64,000 nucleotides of DNA from Lepiota brunneoincarnata (Eukaryota; Basidiomycota; Agaricomycetes; Agaricales; Agaricaceae). The stretch spans positions 992,001 through 1,056,000 of the forward strand of contig JAEBUN010000011.1 in NCBI GenBank assembly GCA_023014365.1, read 5' to 3'. Position numbers and translations under genes: made by a program. The notes beneath the pieces were generated by a model. That model saw only the letters and a program-made list of their open reading frames with translations, was not told the DNA's origin and did not search any database. Below, one piece after another: positions 1-8,015 of this stretch (position 1 is the stretch's first letter; each line of letters opens with the position of its first letter).

Positions 1-2
1 TC

Positions 3-1022
3 AAACGGCTATTCTCTAGATTTGGCCTTCCCGAGAAAGTTCTCAGTGATCGCGACCCCAGATTCGCTGCCAAATCCATGAAAGAATTCTACAAACAACT
101 CGGAATCGAACAAGCACTCTCTACCGCCTACCACCCCCAGACAGACGGACAAACAGAGCGATTCAATCAAGAAATAGAACTCTACCTTGGCATCTATTGC
201 TCATCGAACCCGAACAGATGGGTAAAGGCACTCCCACTCCTGGAATACGTCCACAACTCGAAAACACATGCCGAACACCAACATACCCCATTTGAACTCC
301 TCTATGGATCAAGCCCCAAAGGATTTCCGACCTCCGAGGAGCCAACGAACATTCCAGCAATAGGAGAGAAGTTTAAATACCTTGCCAAGATACGCCAAGA
401 AGCCCAAGCTGCGCATGAACAAGCCAGACTAAAAATGGCTGCAAGATATAACCGGCCAGATATCAATCTAAAAGTTGGACAGAAGGTTTGGCTCGACAAC
501 CGCAACCTCCCAATTCAGTACGCCTCAAAGAAACTGGCCCAACGCCGAGAAGGTCCCTTCACCATAACAAGAAAACTCGGACCTGTAACCTACGAACTAA
601 AATTACCCATCAAATGGAAGATCCACAACAAATTTCATGCGAGCCTCCTAATGCCTGCAGAAGAGAACGACACACATGGGGAATACAACACAGCCCCACC
701 ACCCGACCTTGTAAATGGAGAAGAAGAATACGAGGTCAAGTCAATACTGCGCCACAGAAAATTCCGGAACAAGTACCAATTCCTAGTCAGATGGAAAGGA
801 TACCTTCCCACTGAGGATTCCTGGGAGCCAGAAGCAAACCTGGAGAACGCCAAAGAAATCATTGAAGAATATAAAAGGGCCCACAAACTAGACAACCCCA
901 CCAATGACCCAACCACCCAACACTCGAGCAACCACTCCAGACCTCCCAGAGCCAGACAACGATGGACGCCTTCTCATCCGGGAAAGAATCATATCCCTGG
1001 CGAACCGCGTCGAAGGAAATAG
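3..1022 (+). CDS. Ty3/gypsy pol C-terminus: integrase and chromodomain (partial)
   Basis: This is the 3' end of a pol polyprotein and the frame is already open at base 3. It begins just before the second catalytic Asp of the integrase (motif SDRDPRF). The catalytic Glu follows in HPQTDGQTERFNQ. Next come the basic integrase C-terminal region, with a KWKIHNKFHASLL block, and a clear chromodomain (EEYEVKSILRHR, then VRWKGYLPTEDSWEP). The chromodomain should direct insertion to marked chromatin, as known for fungal chromoviruses. No stop or frameshift interrupts it and both visible catalytic residues are present. The N-terminal two thirds (protease, RT, RNase H) lie outside the window. Confidence 0.9.
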   Translation, partial: KRLFSRFGLPEKVLSDRDPRFAAKSMKEFYKQLGIEQALSTAYHPQTDGQTERFNQEIELYLGIYCSSNPNRWVKALPLLEYVHNSKTHAEHQHTPFELLYGSSPKGFPTSEEPTNIPAIGEKFKYLAKIRQEAQAAHEQARLKMAARYNRPDINLKVGQKVWLDNRNLPIQYASKKLAQRREGPFTITRKLGPVTYELKLPIKWKIHNKFHASLLMPAEENDTHGEYNTAPPPDLVNGEEEYEVKSILRHRKFRNKYQFLVRWKGYLPTEDSWEPEANLENAKEIIEEYKRAHKLDNPTNDPTTQHSSNHSRPPRARQRWTPSHPGKNHIPGEPRRRK

Positions 1023-1191
1023 CCAACCTAACCCTGCCACCAATACCGTTGACGACCAACCAGACAGGACCAACAGTCCTTATATCATCCGGCATACCTT
1101 CCTTCCCTCCAACCAACCCGAGATATGATCCATCCTTCTACACGAAGTTCCCTTTCATATTACCGGAACCCGTCTTAAACGCAATCCAGCG

Positions 1192-2532
1192 ATGGTACCC
1201 CTGGTCGACACCTGCTGGAAGACATTTACTGCTCTTCTGTATCACAAGCGCCTCGTCCACGACCGAGCAACAGAATTCGAAAAACTATGCGCCACTATTC
1301 TTTCTAGCGCAACAGAGGAACAGGACCGCAACACCATTTCTGCCATGCTATCAACCGCTCTCACCGAATTCCCGTTCGAGAGTTCGATCCCAAGCCCGAG
1401 CGATGGAAGCGGAAGTCAGGACCGCCCTATCCTACCTATCGGGACCACCACCCAACCTCCCAACCCTCCCATGGTGGATACGAGTAACCAACCATCAAGT
1501 GTTGTACAAGCTATATCTGCTTCTAATGACGCCCCCATCGGGACTACCACCACTCACTTATCCACCACCCGAACTTGCTGCAATTGCTGCCGTCGATTCG
1601 GCCATATCAAAGCAGGATGCCCGCGCTACCAATGTCGATATTGTCGAAAGATTGCCCCAGGCCATTACGAGAAGCACTGCGAAAGAAACCCTTACCAGCA
1701 TCAACCCGCAAGTATGGTACCTGGCCTGTATCACCGCCCACGAGGAATACCAAGCAGAGCTCGATCCCTCACACGCGAAACCACAAACAACAATATTCGA
1801 CATATTGTTGCAAGCACCGAGCAGCACCCCGCTTCAGCCAGACCCCTCCGCACCCGAATTCAAAATGCCCCGTCGTCATTCCGACCACCAATGCCACCAC
1901 CACATCTGCTAGCGGAAGCCACCGACTTCCTGAATCAATCCTTCGGCGCACCCGCCACCATTCACTCCAGAGAACCCATCGTCATCGACCTCACCCAAGA
2001 CCCGCCATCCCCAGACCGCCAAGCTACCGAAGCGACTCCCCAGAACCCGACCCATACTTCGACTGGGACCCCATCGCCGAATCAAACATTACAGGGGAGC
2101 CTATCGGATTATATTGAGGATATGTCTGATGAGGACATCAGACCTTACGAAGGGGATAATGTTATGAACAGTCCAGACCGGGAGGAACAAGAATTATTGT
2201 TCGACTTTACAAGATGGGTACAGGAGACTACAGACCAACTACGGGCACAAGAATACAAAGACGAGGAAGGGGAATATTACACCGCCATGCAGGACTTGGC
2301 GAGAGAAGCAGGAATGGAGATAACCTTGGAGGATATATTGGAATACCCCGAGGACGAGGAAGATAACCATGGATCAACCGACCCAACCTCCGATACGGAT
2401 GGAAGCACTGAGAGAATGAAGAGCGAGAATGGAGAGGACTCCATGGAGATACAATCGGGAGAAGGAGATTATGAGTCAGAGGAAAGCGATGGAACATCGC
2501 ACAGCAGTAGCGAGAGTACTGACTCATTGTAA
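1192..2532 (+). CDS. Extra 3' ORF of gypsy family 1, tandem zinc knuckles
   Basis: A 446-codon ORF lies downstream of the chromodomain, where retroviruses carry env. It has no signal peptide or membrane segment, so it is not an envelope protein. Two consecutive zinc-binding motifs are visible: C130-X2-C133-X4-H138-X4-C143 (a CCHC knuckle) and C148-X2-C151-X6-H158-X4-C163. The rest is Pro/Thr/Ser-rich, and the C-terminus is strongly acidic. The first ATG after an in-frame stop at 1126 is at 1192. Residues from about 324 onward are encoded inside the 3' LTR. Element C carries a related ORF at the same place, with the shared core PRY-C-X2-C-X-(R/K)IAPGHY, so this is a conserved accessory gene. 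A nucleic-acid-binding, gag-like role is an inference. Confidence 0.7.
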   Translation: MVPLVDTCWKTFTALLYHKRLVHDRATEFEKLCATILSSATEEQDRNTISAMLSTALTEFPFESSIPSPSDGSGSQDRPILPIGTTTQPPNPPMVDTSNQPSSVVQAISASNDAPIGTTTTHLSTTRTCCNCCRRFGHIKAGCPRYQCRYCRKIAPGHYEKHCERNPYQHQPASMVPGLYHRPRGIPSRARSLTRETTNNNIRHIVASTEQHPASARPLRTRIQNAPSSFRPPMPPPHLLAEATDFLNQSFGAPATIHSREPIVIDLTQDPPSPDRQATEATPQNPTHTSTGTPSPNQTLQGSLSDYIEDMSDEDIRPYEGDNVMNSPDREEQELLFDFTRWVQETTDQLRAQEYKDEEGEYYTAMQDLAREAGMEITLEDILEYPEDEEDNHGSTDPTSDTDGSTERMKSENGEDSMEIQSGEGDYESEESDGTSHSSSESTDSL

Positions 2533-2857
2533 TATAAATAATGCTAGGATGCCATCAGCCAGGATGTGCATCATGGTCAGGACTGCGGACGACCAGTAGA
2601 ACAGCCAAGTAACCTATAACGAGTATATAGCACCTCATAGGTATATAAGGCCTGTACAAGTAGAGATTAAAGCCCTAAGCTTTAATCTTGTTAACAGCGG
2701 TCGTTTACCTCTCTGCCTTAACTTGGCGTCTTCCCTCGTTATCTCATTGAGCGCGATCCACTAAGCTCTATAAGGCCAACCGTCTCGGACACCTTGTAGA
2801 GTGATTGAAGGCCGTCTTCAGTTATCCTCAGATACAGAAGGAGCACGGATCATAACA
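2160..2857 (+). repeat. 3' LTR of gypsy family 1
   Basis: The LTR starts TGTTATG and ends CATAACA, a 7-bp terminal inverted repeat. The left boundary is supported by a diverged copy at 47334 in different flanking DNA, where similarity also begins exactly at TGTTATG. A purine tract (GAAGGGGAT) precedes it. The LTR contains the last ~123 codons of the accessory ORF, then a TATA box and the R/U5 region. Confidence 0.7.
2642..2649 (+). promoter_or_regulatory. TATA box of family 1 LTR
   Basis: TATATAAG lies about 215 bp before the LTR end. The diverged copy keeps TATATAAAGG at the same place (48363-48373). The transcription start is expected about 30 nt downstream, near 2670. Confidence 0.6.
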
Positions 2858-2858
2858 A

Positions 2859-2919
2859 CACGTGGAGTCGAGAAGCCGAAGCCTAATGGTTAAGCTCTAG
2901 GTTTGGTGTGGATATGACA
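2859..2919 (-). repeat. 3' LTR remnant of element A
   Basis: These 61 bp match the last 61 bp (plus-strand view) of the LTRs at 10069-10129 and, with changes, 23870-23930. They end in the LTR terminus ATATGACA. The left edge touches the CATAACA end of the family 1 LTR. The sequence ACACG at the junction would fit a 5-bp target duplication for family 1. Confidence 0.8.
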
Positions 2920-2932
2920 GTGCCCCCCCTTT
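2920..2932 (-). other. Polypurine tract of element A
   Basis: On the minus strand the LTR is preceded by AAAGGGGGGGCAC. This is a purine run directly adjacent to the TGTCATATCC start of the 3' LTR, as expected for the plus-strand DNA primer of an LTR retrotransposon. Confidence 0.75.
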
Positions 2933-2994
2933 AGGGCCGAGCCTCGAGGCCCAAGGCGGTCTAGACCGGGGCCCACCGGAAAATTCCACGAGGG

Positions 2995-3004
2995 TATAAA
3001 AAAA
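2995..3004 (+). promoter_or_regulatory. TATA box of the antisense gene in element A
   Basis: TATAAAAAAA on the plus strand lies 59 bp upstream of the ATG at 3054, at a normal fungal promoter distance. It points opposite to the retrotransposon's own LTR promoter. It lies between the polypurine tract and the antisense gene, so the antisense gene appears to have its own promoter inside the element. Confidence 0.6.
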
Positions 3005-3053
3005 AGGTGAACTGATTCAAATTTGAGAGGACACAACTTGACCTCCTACCCCC

Positions 3054-4139
3054 ATGAGCAGACAACCATCCCGTCAACCGACCGCTACGGAGCGCAAGGC
3101 GCGATTACTGAGAGAGAAGGCGGAGCGAGAGGAACGAGAGCGGCTCGAAATCGAGAGGCTAGAAGAAGAGGAACGGCGAGAGGAGGAGGAGCGGCAGCTG
3201 GCAATAGAGCGCCAAGAGGAGGAGCGACGGCGGCTCATAGAGCTGCGCCAGCGACAAGCGGAAGAGCGCGCGAAGGAGCGATATGCGGAGGAGATCAGGA
3301 GGCAGCAAGAGGAAACCGCCGAGGCAGAGCATCGGGCGATTCGGGCCCGACTCGTTGCGACGACCACAGGGGCCTCGTCGAGCCGTCTGTTGGAAGACCC
3401 GATGCAAGTAGATACGGAGGAGTCGGATTCCGAATATACGGATAGGGATGAGGCGAGGGACGAGGAGGAAGAGGGGGAGGAGGACTCTGGGGATTCAGGG
3501 GGTAAGGGTAAGGGGAAGGCAAAGGCGAGGGCGGCCCCGCGACGGGGCAATGCGCACGTATTCCGGGGCGAGAATCCCTGCTGGAGGTGCCAGCGAGATG
3601 GGGTCCCATGTGAGGTGGCCGGCGGGTAAGTCATTTTGGAGGATTTCCGGACTACATACTGATAGTTTCTTAGTAACACCAGGAGTTGCCGTCGGTGCAG
3701 CAAAATGAAAAAACGGTGCGGGGGTCAAGAGGAGACGGAGCCGAGCGGGGCCGGTGGTTTGTCGGGCCAGCAATTCGAAGGTGAGTAAGGAATCCTGTAT
3801 TATGATGGATGCCAATTGATGGACCTTGTAGAGTTGAAACGGCTCATCGAAGAAAGGCACCAGGAGACCGTCAAGAAAATCTACATCCTGGAGGTGCGAA
3901 TTGAGCGGTCCATCGCTCGGTTGGGGGAAAAGGTCGACAAGATGGGGTCGCTTGCTGGCCGCTACGAGCAACTACGGCGTTGGGAGGCTCAGGTGGACGG
4001 AAATTGGTCGAGTGGAAATTTTTCGGAGATGGAGGGTTCGGAGGGGAGTGTCGGGCCCGCTTCGGAGGAGGAGGTGCAGGATTTGATGGAAGAAGTGAAT
4101 GGGTCGCCCGGGCTCTCTGGAGACGACACCGATAGGTAG
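3054..4139 (+). CDS. Antisense accessory gene in element A, Zn2Cys6-like, two introns
   Basis: Gene model join(3054..3625, 3683..3780, 3832..4139), 325 aa. Both introns (57 and 51 nt) have GTAAGT/GTGAGT donors and CAG/TAG acceptors, and splicing keeps the frame at both joins. Residues about 12-100 are a highly charged Arg/Glu helix, probably a coiled coil. An acidic patch and a Gly/Lys stretch follow. Six cysteines then sit at C176-X2-C179-X6-C186-X6-C193-X2-C196-X6-C203, the spacing of a Zn(II)2Cys6 binuclear cluster, with the basic run KMKKR in the second half. A second short coiled coil and an acidic tail end the protein. The cluster spans the first intron, so only the spliced product has it. 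The gene runs against gag-pol between pol and the 3' LTR and has its own TATA box. A DNA-binding or regulatory role is an inference. Confidence 0.8.
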
Positions 4140-4208
4140 TTGTACGGGGTTGTTTTTTGGGTTTGTTTAATACATGGTTGTTTCTTGGTGTGATGTGTGG
4201 TCAGTAAC

Positions 4209-7200
4209 TCAAAGTGAGTGAAGAGGACCAGGCTTTGCAGGGTAAGAGGAATGAAAAGCCTCTACGAGATCTATAGCATGTTCAAGCTCGGTGGCTGGCA
4301 ACCACGAGGACTCTTCTTCAGTGTCTTCGTAACCTAACCAGATGACTTTATAGAGGAGCTTGCACGCGCGGCGCCGATCGATCTTAGAGTCAACGATGCG
4401 GGCAATCTCGTATTCTGGTTCACCGTCAATGGAAACCGGCGCGGGCGGCGGATCCGATCGGGCGGGTATGGTGTTAGGTGTGGCTGGTTCGAGCATGGAA
4501 ACATGGAAGACTGGGTGTACTCCACGCATGGAGTCGGGAAGTCGGAGTGTAAGGGAGTGAGTACCTGCTTGTGCAATGATCTCATAAGGCCCAAGGTACT
4601 TTTCGGAGAGTTTTTTGGAGGGACGGGTGGTGCGGAAGAATTGGGCTTTCACGAATACCTTTTGTCCAACCTTGAAGTCCGGGGCGGGGAGTTGGCGGGC
4701 GTCGGCGGAGGTCTGATAACGTTGCTGGGCTAGCGCTATTTTGGACTTCAGGGTGGTATGTAGGTCGTCGAGATCAACAGCAAAATGGCGGGCCCGGGCG
4801 GAGGCAAGATCGCGTTCAGGATGAACTGTGATGTTCGGATGGTATCCTTTATTAGCGAAGAATGGGGAGATACCGGTGGTGGCACTAGGAGTGTTGTTGT
4901 AAGCAAACTCAGCTAGGGGTAGTAATTCGGACCAATTGTCCTGTTGGTAGTTACAATAGACCCGAAGGTATTGTTCGAGGGTCTGGTTGGTGCGTTCCGT
5001 TTGTCCGTCGCCTTCTGGATGGTAGCCTGAGGTGAAATGTAGCTTCATGTCAAGGGCTTGTCCCAATGAGCGGAAGAAGTGGGAGACGAATTCGGAGCCG
5101 CGGTTGGAGGTAACATGTTCGGGCACGCCGTGCTTAGAGAAGACGTGGAGGACGAATAGGTGGGCGAGGTCGGAGGAAGTGACGGTATCATAAGTCGGAA
5201 TGAAGAGGGATTGTTTGGTGAGTCTGTCAACGATTACCAGGATGGCGTCATAGCCGGAGGAGGCGGGAAGTTTTTCGATGAAGTCCATGGAGATTGAATT
5301 CCAAGGGCGTTCGGGGATGGGGAGTTGCTTAAGGAGACTGTAGGGGCGATGGCGCTGGGGTTTAGACCTCATACAGGTGACGCAAGACTTACAGAAATCC
5401 TTGACGAAGGTGCGGACGCTAGGCCAGGTGTATTCACGCCGGATGAGTTCCAGCGTTTTATTCTGACCGAAGTGGCTGGCTAGGACGTGATCATGCTTGT
5501 ACTGGAGGACCCGAAGTCGGAGATTGTCGGCATCAGGGATGTAGATTCTGTCGTCTAAGAGGAGGAAACCTTTATCATTAACTGACCAACGGCCTTCTGG
5601 GCTGGCAAGATGGGCGGAAGCGGTCAGATCCGCTGGTAGGGCGGCGAGAATATCGCGGTGTAGCTGATCGAGGTCCATGACTACAGCTGCGCGAAGGGAA
5701 GGGGTGTAAAGAGTGGTGGCACGGACGGAGGCCGCGAGCTGTTCGTGAGTGAACACAGGCCGGAAGTTGTGCGGGTTGACTGATGCATAGTCGCTATTCC
5801 CCCCTTTAGGGTAGACGTCCCATCGTCTAGTTAGGGCGTCAGGCTTGGTGCCGAGGCGGCCGGGTCGGAAACGGATGACGAGGTGGAATTGGGATAGGAA
5901 CTCGGACCAACGAGCTTGGCGGCAAGTCAGGATCTTGGTGGTGCAGAAGTATTCGAGGTTCTTGTGGTCAGTGACCACATCAATAGCAAGGGGGGCACCT
6001 TCGAGATAGTGCCGCCAGATGCGAAAGGCTTCGAATATCGCCAGGAGTTCCTTGTCGTGAGTGTCATAGTTGAGTTCGGCCGTGTTAAAGGTGCAGGAAT
6101 GGAATGCAACGGGATGGACCTCCCCATCGTCGGTGACGATAGAGAGGATTGCCGCAAGGGCGTAGTCGGAGGCGTCGGTCTCGACAATGATCTGAGCGTC
6201 AGGGACCCAAGGAGTGAGGACGGGGGCGGAGATAAATGCTTCCTTCAGGGAGTTAAAGGCCTCGCGACAATCATCAGTAAAATTCCACTTCACGTCTTTG
6301 CGGGTGAGGCGAGTGAGCGGAACGACGATGTCGGAGTATCCGTGAATGAAGTGACGGTAGAAATTGGCGAAGCCTAAGAAGGACTGGATGTCCTTGACTT
6401 TCTTAGGCTCAGGCCACTCCTGGATGGTCTTGACCTTAGATTGGTCCATTCGGAGGCCGTCAGGGGAGAGAATGTAGCCGAGATATTCCACTGTGTCAGA
6501 GTGGAACTGGCATTTGTCAGGGCGGGCGTATAGACCGTGTTGGCGGAGCCGCTTGAGGACCTCCTTGACTTGGTCACGATGGATACTATGGTTGTCGGAG
6601 TATATCAGAATGTCGTCAAGGTAGATAGTAACGCAGACGTCGAGCATGTCCTTGAATATATCATTCATGAACCGCTGGAAGGTGGCGGGGGCATTGGTGA
6701 GGCCGAAAGGCATAACCATCCATTCGAAGGAGCCGTAGCGGGTCCGAAAGGCGGTCTTCCATTCGTCGCCGTCAGCAACGCGGACAAGATGGTAGGCGTG
6801 GCGGAGGTCGATCTTGGTATATACGCGAGCTTTGCGAGGGGAGTCTAAGAGGTCGGAGATGAGCGGAAGGGGATAGCGGTCCTTCTTGGTAATACGGTTG
6901 AGACCTCTAAAATCAACGCATAAGCAGAGGGAGCCGTCCTTTTTCTTGACGAAGAGGACCGGGGCTCCATGAGGGGAAGTGGAGGGGCGGATGAAACCAA
7001 TAGATAAATGTTCGTCAATAAAATCACGTAGAGCTCCAAGCTCTGATTGTGAAAGGGAATAAATGGTACCGACCGGAGGCTGACCGCCATCCTCTAGGTT
7101 AATCTGGAGGTCGTAAGGGCGGTGTGGAGCAAGTGTGTCAGCATGCGATTTACTGAAAACGTCAGCGAACTCGTGGTATTCCTCGGGGATGGACGAGAGG

Positions 7201-8015
7201 TCAGGCGGTTCCTCGGAGACAGAAGAGGACGCGGCCGATGCGGAGGCGGCGGAAAGATTGATTCGGAATTGTTGGGAGCCAGGGAGCTTGGCAGCGCGGA
7301 TAAAGGCAGGAGCGTTTATCAAGGAGATGTGCGGTTTCGCAAGGGGGACAGATTGGGACGAGGTCCCGGATAGGGGTGGTGAACCTAGGTCAGGAGAGTC
7401 AGGGGCGGCCATAGGCAGAGCCGATGCGGGTGCGACGCAGGTAGAGACGGAAGCAGGATTCTCGAGTAGGGATGGCCGGAAAGTAATACTGCCCAAAGCC
7501 CAGTCAATCAACGGATTGTAGCGGGTGAGCCAGTTGTGTCCTAAGACCACAGAACAGGAAGAGTCGAGCTGGGTGACATAAGTGTCCAAAATGATAGATT
7601 CACCGGAGGGGAAGGATACAGGCAGTTGCGCAAGCTCCGTAATGTAGGCGTTTGAGGTCCCATCAAATAACCGAAGTTCAATAGCCGGGATGGACGAGGT
7701 TGGAATACTATGAGAACAAACGAAAGAAGAGTCCACAAAACAGTGAGTAGAACCACTATCAACAAGAGCTTTGAAAGGAGAAAAAGAAGAAAAGTCAGAA
7801 CTAACTACATTGTCCGTTGTAGAAAGCGGGTCCGAAGCGGAGAGTACAGGAGCGGAAACAGAGGGTAACAAAGTAACTAAAGGAGAAGTTAATGTAATAT
7901 GAAGAGAGTTTGGATCGGAAAGAGCGGACGCATTGAGATGGAAACTCTCTGGAGCACAGCAGAGTTCAATGCGATCCTCAGTCTGTGCAGAGGCCTGAGG
8001 ACCGCCGACTATTTT
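4209..8015 (-). CDS. Ty3/gypsy pol of element A (PR-RT-RNaseH-IN-chromodomain)
   Basis: One uninterrupted frame of over 1220 codons. Counting from the Leu codon at 7871, the protease Asp (LVDSGSTHCF) is residue 38 and the RT motif YLDD is 417-420. The first RNase H Asp (TDASDYA) is about 566. The integrase zinc region (HDHVLASHFG...CKSCVTC) is followed by catalytic D863, then position 923, then E959, and a chromodomain near the C-terminus. Position 923 reads Asn in VTSNRGSEF where the family has Asp, although its 35-residue spacing to the Glu is normal. This should abolish integration. The frame is -1 relative to gag, stays open above 7871 and overlaps the gag stop, so expression probably needs a -1 shift at GGAAAAATAG near 8011-8019. 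The true N-terminus is therefore a Gag-Pol fusion. Confidence 0.93.
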   Translation of the reverse strand, partial: KIVGGPQASAQTEDRIELCCAPESFHLNASALSDPNSLHITLTSPLVTLLPSVSAPVLSASDPLSTTDNVVSSDFSSFSPFKALVDSGSTHCFVDSSFVCSHSIPTSSIPAIELRLFDGTSNAYITELAQLPVSFPSGESIILDTYVTQLDSSCSVVLGHNWLTRYNPLIDWALGSITFRPSLLENPASVSTCVAPASALPMAAPDSPDLGSPPLSGTSSQSVPLAKPHISLINAPAFIRAAKLPGSQQFRINLSAASASAASSSVSEEPPDLSSIPEEYHEFADVFSKSHADTLAPHRPYDLQINLEDGGQPPVGTIYSLSQSELGALRDFIDEHLSIGFIRPSTSPHGAPVLFVKKKDGSLCLCVDFRGLNRITKKDRYPLPLISDLLDSPRKARVYTKIDLRHAYHLVRVADGDEWKTAFRTRYGSFEWMVMPFGLTNAPATFQRFMNDIFKDMLDVCVTIYLDDILIYSDNHSIHRDQVKEVLKRLRQHGLYARPDKCQFHSDTVEYLGYILSPDGLRMDQSKVKTIQEWPEPKKVKDIQSFLGFANFYRHFIHGYSDIVVPLTRLTRKDVKWNFTDDCREAFNSLKEAFISAPVLTPWVPDAQIIVETDASDYALAAILSIVTDDGEVHPVAFHSCTFNTAELNYDTHDKELLAIFEAFRIWRHYLEGAPLAIDVVTDHKNLEYFCTTKILTCRQARWSEFLSQFHLVIRFRPGRLGTKPDALTRRWDVYPKGGNSDYASVNPHNFRPVFTHEQLAASVRATTLYTPSLRAAVVMDLDQLHRDILAALPADLTASAHLASPEGRWSVNDKGFLLLDDRIYIPDADNLRLRVLQYKHDHVLASHFGQNKTLELIRREYTWPSVRTFVKDFCKSCVTCMRSKPQRHRPYSLLKQLPIPERPWNSISMDFIEKLPASSGYDAILVIVDRLTKQSLFIPTYDTVTSSDLAHLFVLHVFSKHGVPEHVTSNRGSEFVSHFFRSLGQALDMKLHFTSGYHPEGDGQTERTNQTLEQYLRVYCNYQQDNWSELLPLAEFAYNNTPSATTGISPFFANKGYHPNITVHPERDLASARARHFAVDLDDLHTTLKSKIALAQQRYQTSADARQLPAPDFKVGQKVFVKAQFFRTTRPSKKLSEKYLGPYEIIAQAGTHSLTLRLPDSMRGVHPVFHVSMLEPATPNTIPARSDPPPAPVSIDGEPEYEIARIVDSKIDRRRACKLLYKVIWLGYEDTEEESSWLPATELEHAIDLVEAFHSSYPAKPGPLHSL

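Larger units (their letters stand above)
1..2857 (+). mobile_element. Ty3/gypsy chromovirus, family 1, 3' part
   Basis: The window opens inside the integrase of a plus-strand Ty3/gypsy element. In order it carries the integrase catalytic core and chromodomain, a second zinc-knuckle ORF, a purine-rich tract (about 2149-2159) and a 698-bp LTR that starts TGTTATG and ends CATAACA. The 5' half lies upstream of the window. The copy is GC-rich, CpG-rich and free of stops in both ORFs, so it looks young. It abuts the last 61 bp of the LTR of element A, so it probably inserted into that LTR. Confidence 0.85.

Noticed and set aside
962..1912. Long plus-strand frame overlapping the family 1 accessory ORF
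   Set aside because: It has no motif and its zinc-knuckle region is in another frame; it looks like a shadow of 1192-2532.
3074..3703. A 209-codon minus-strand frame opposite the antisense gene
   Set aside because: It is the Ser-rich mirror of the Arg/Glu-rich exon and has no domain; the plus-strand model with spliced zinc cluster is far better supported.
7541..7765. Small frames overlapping pol of element A on both strands
   Set aside because: They lie inside an intact, motif-rich pol frame and carry no domain of their own.
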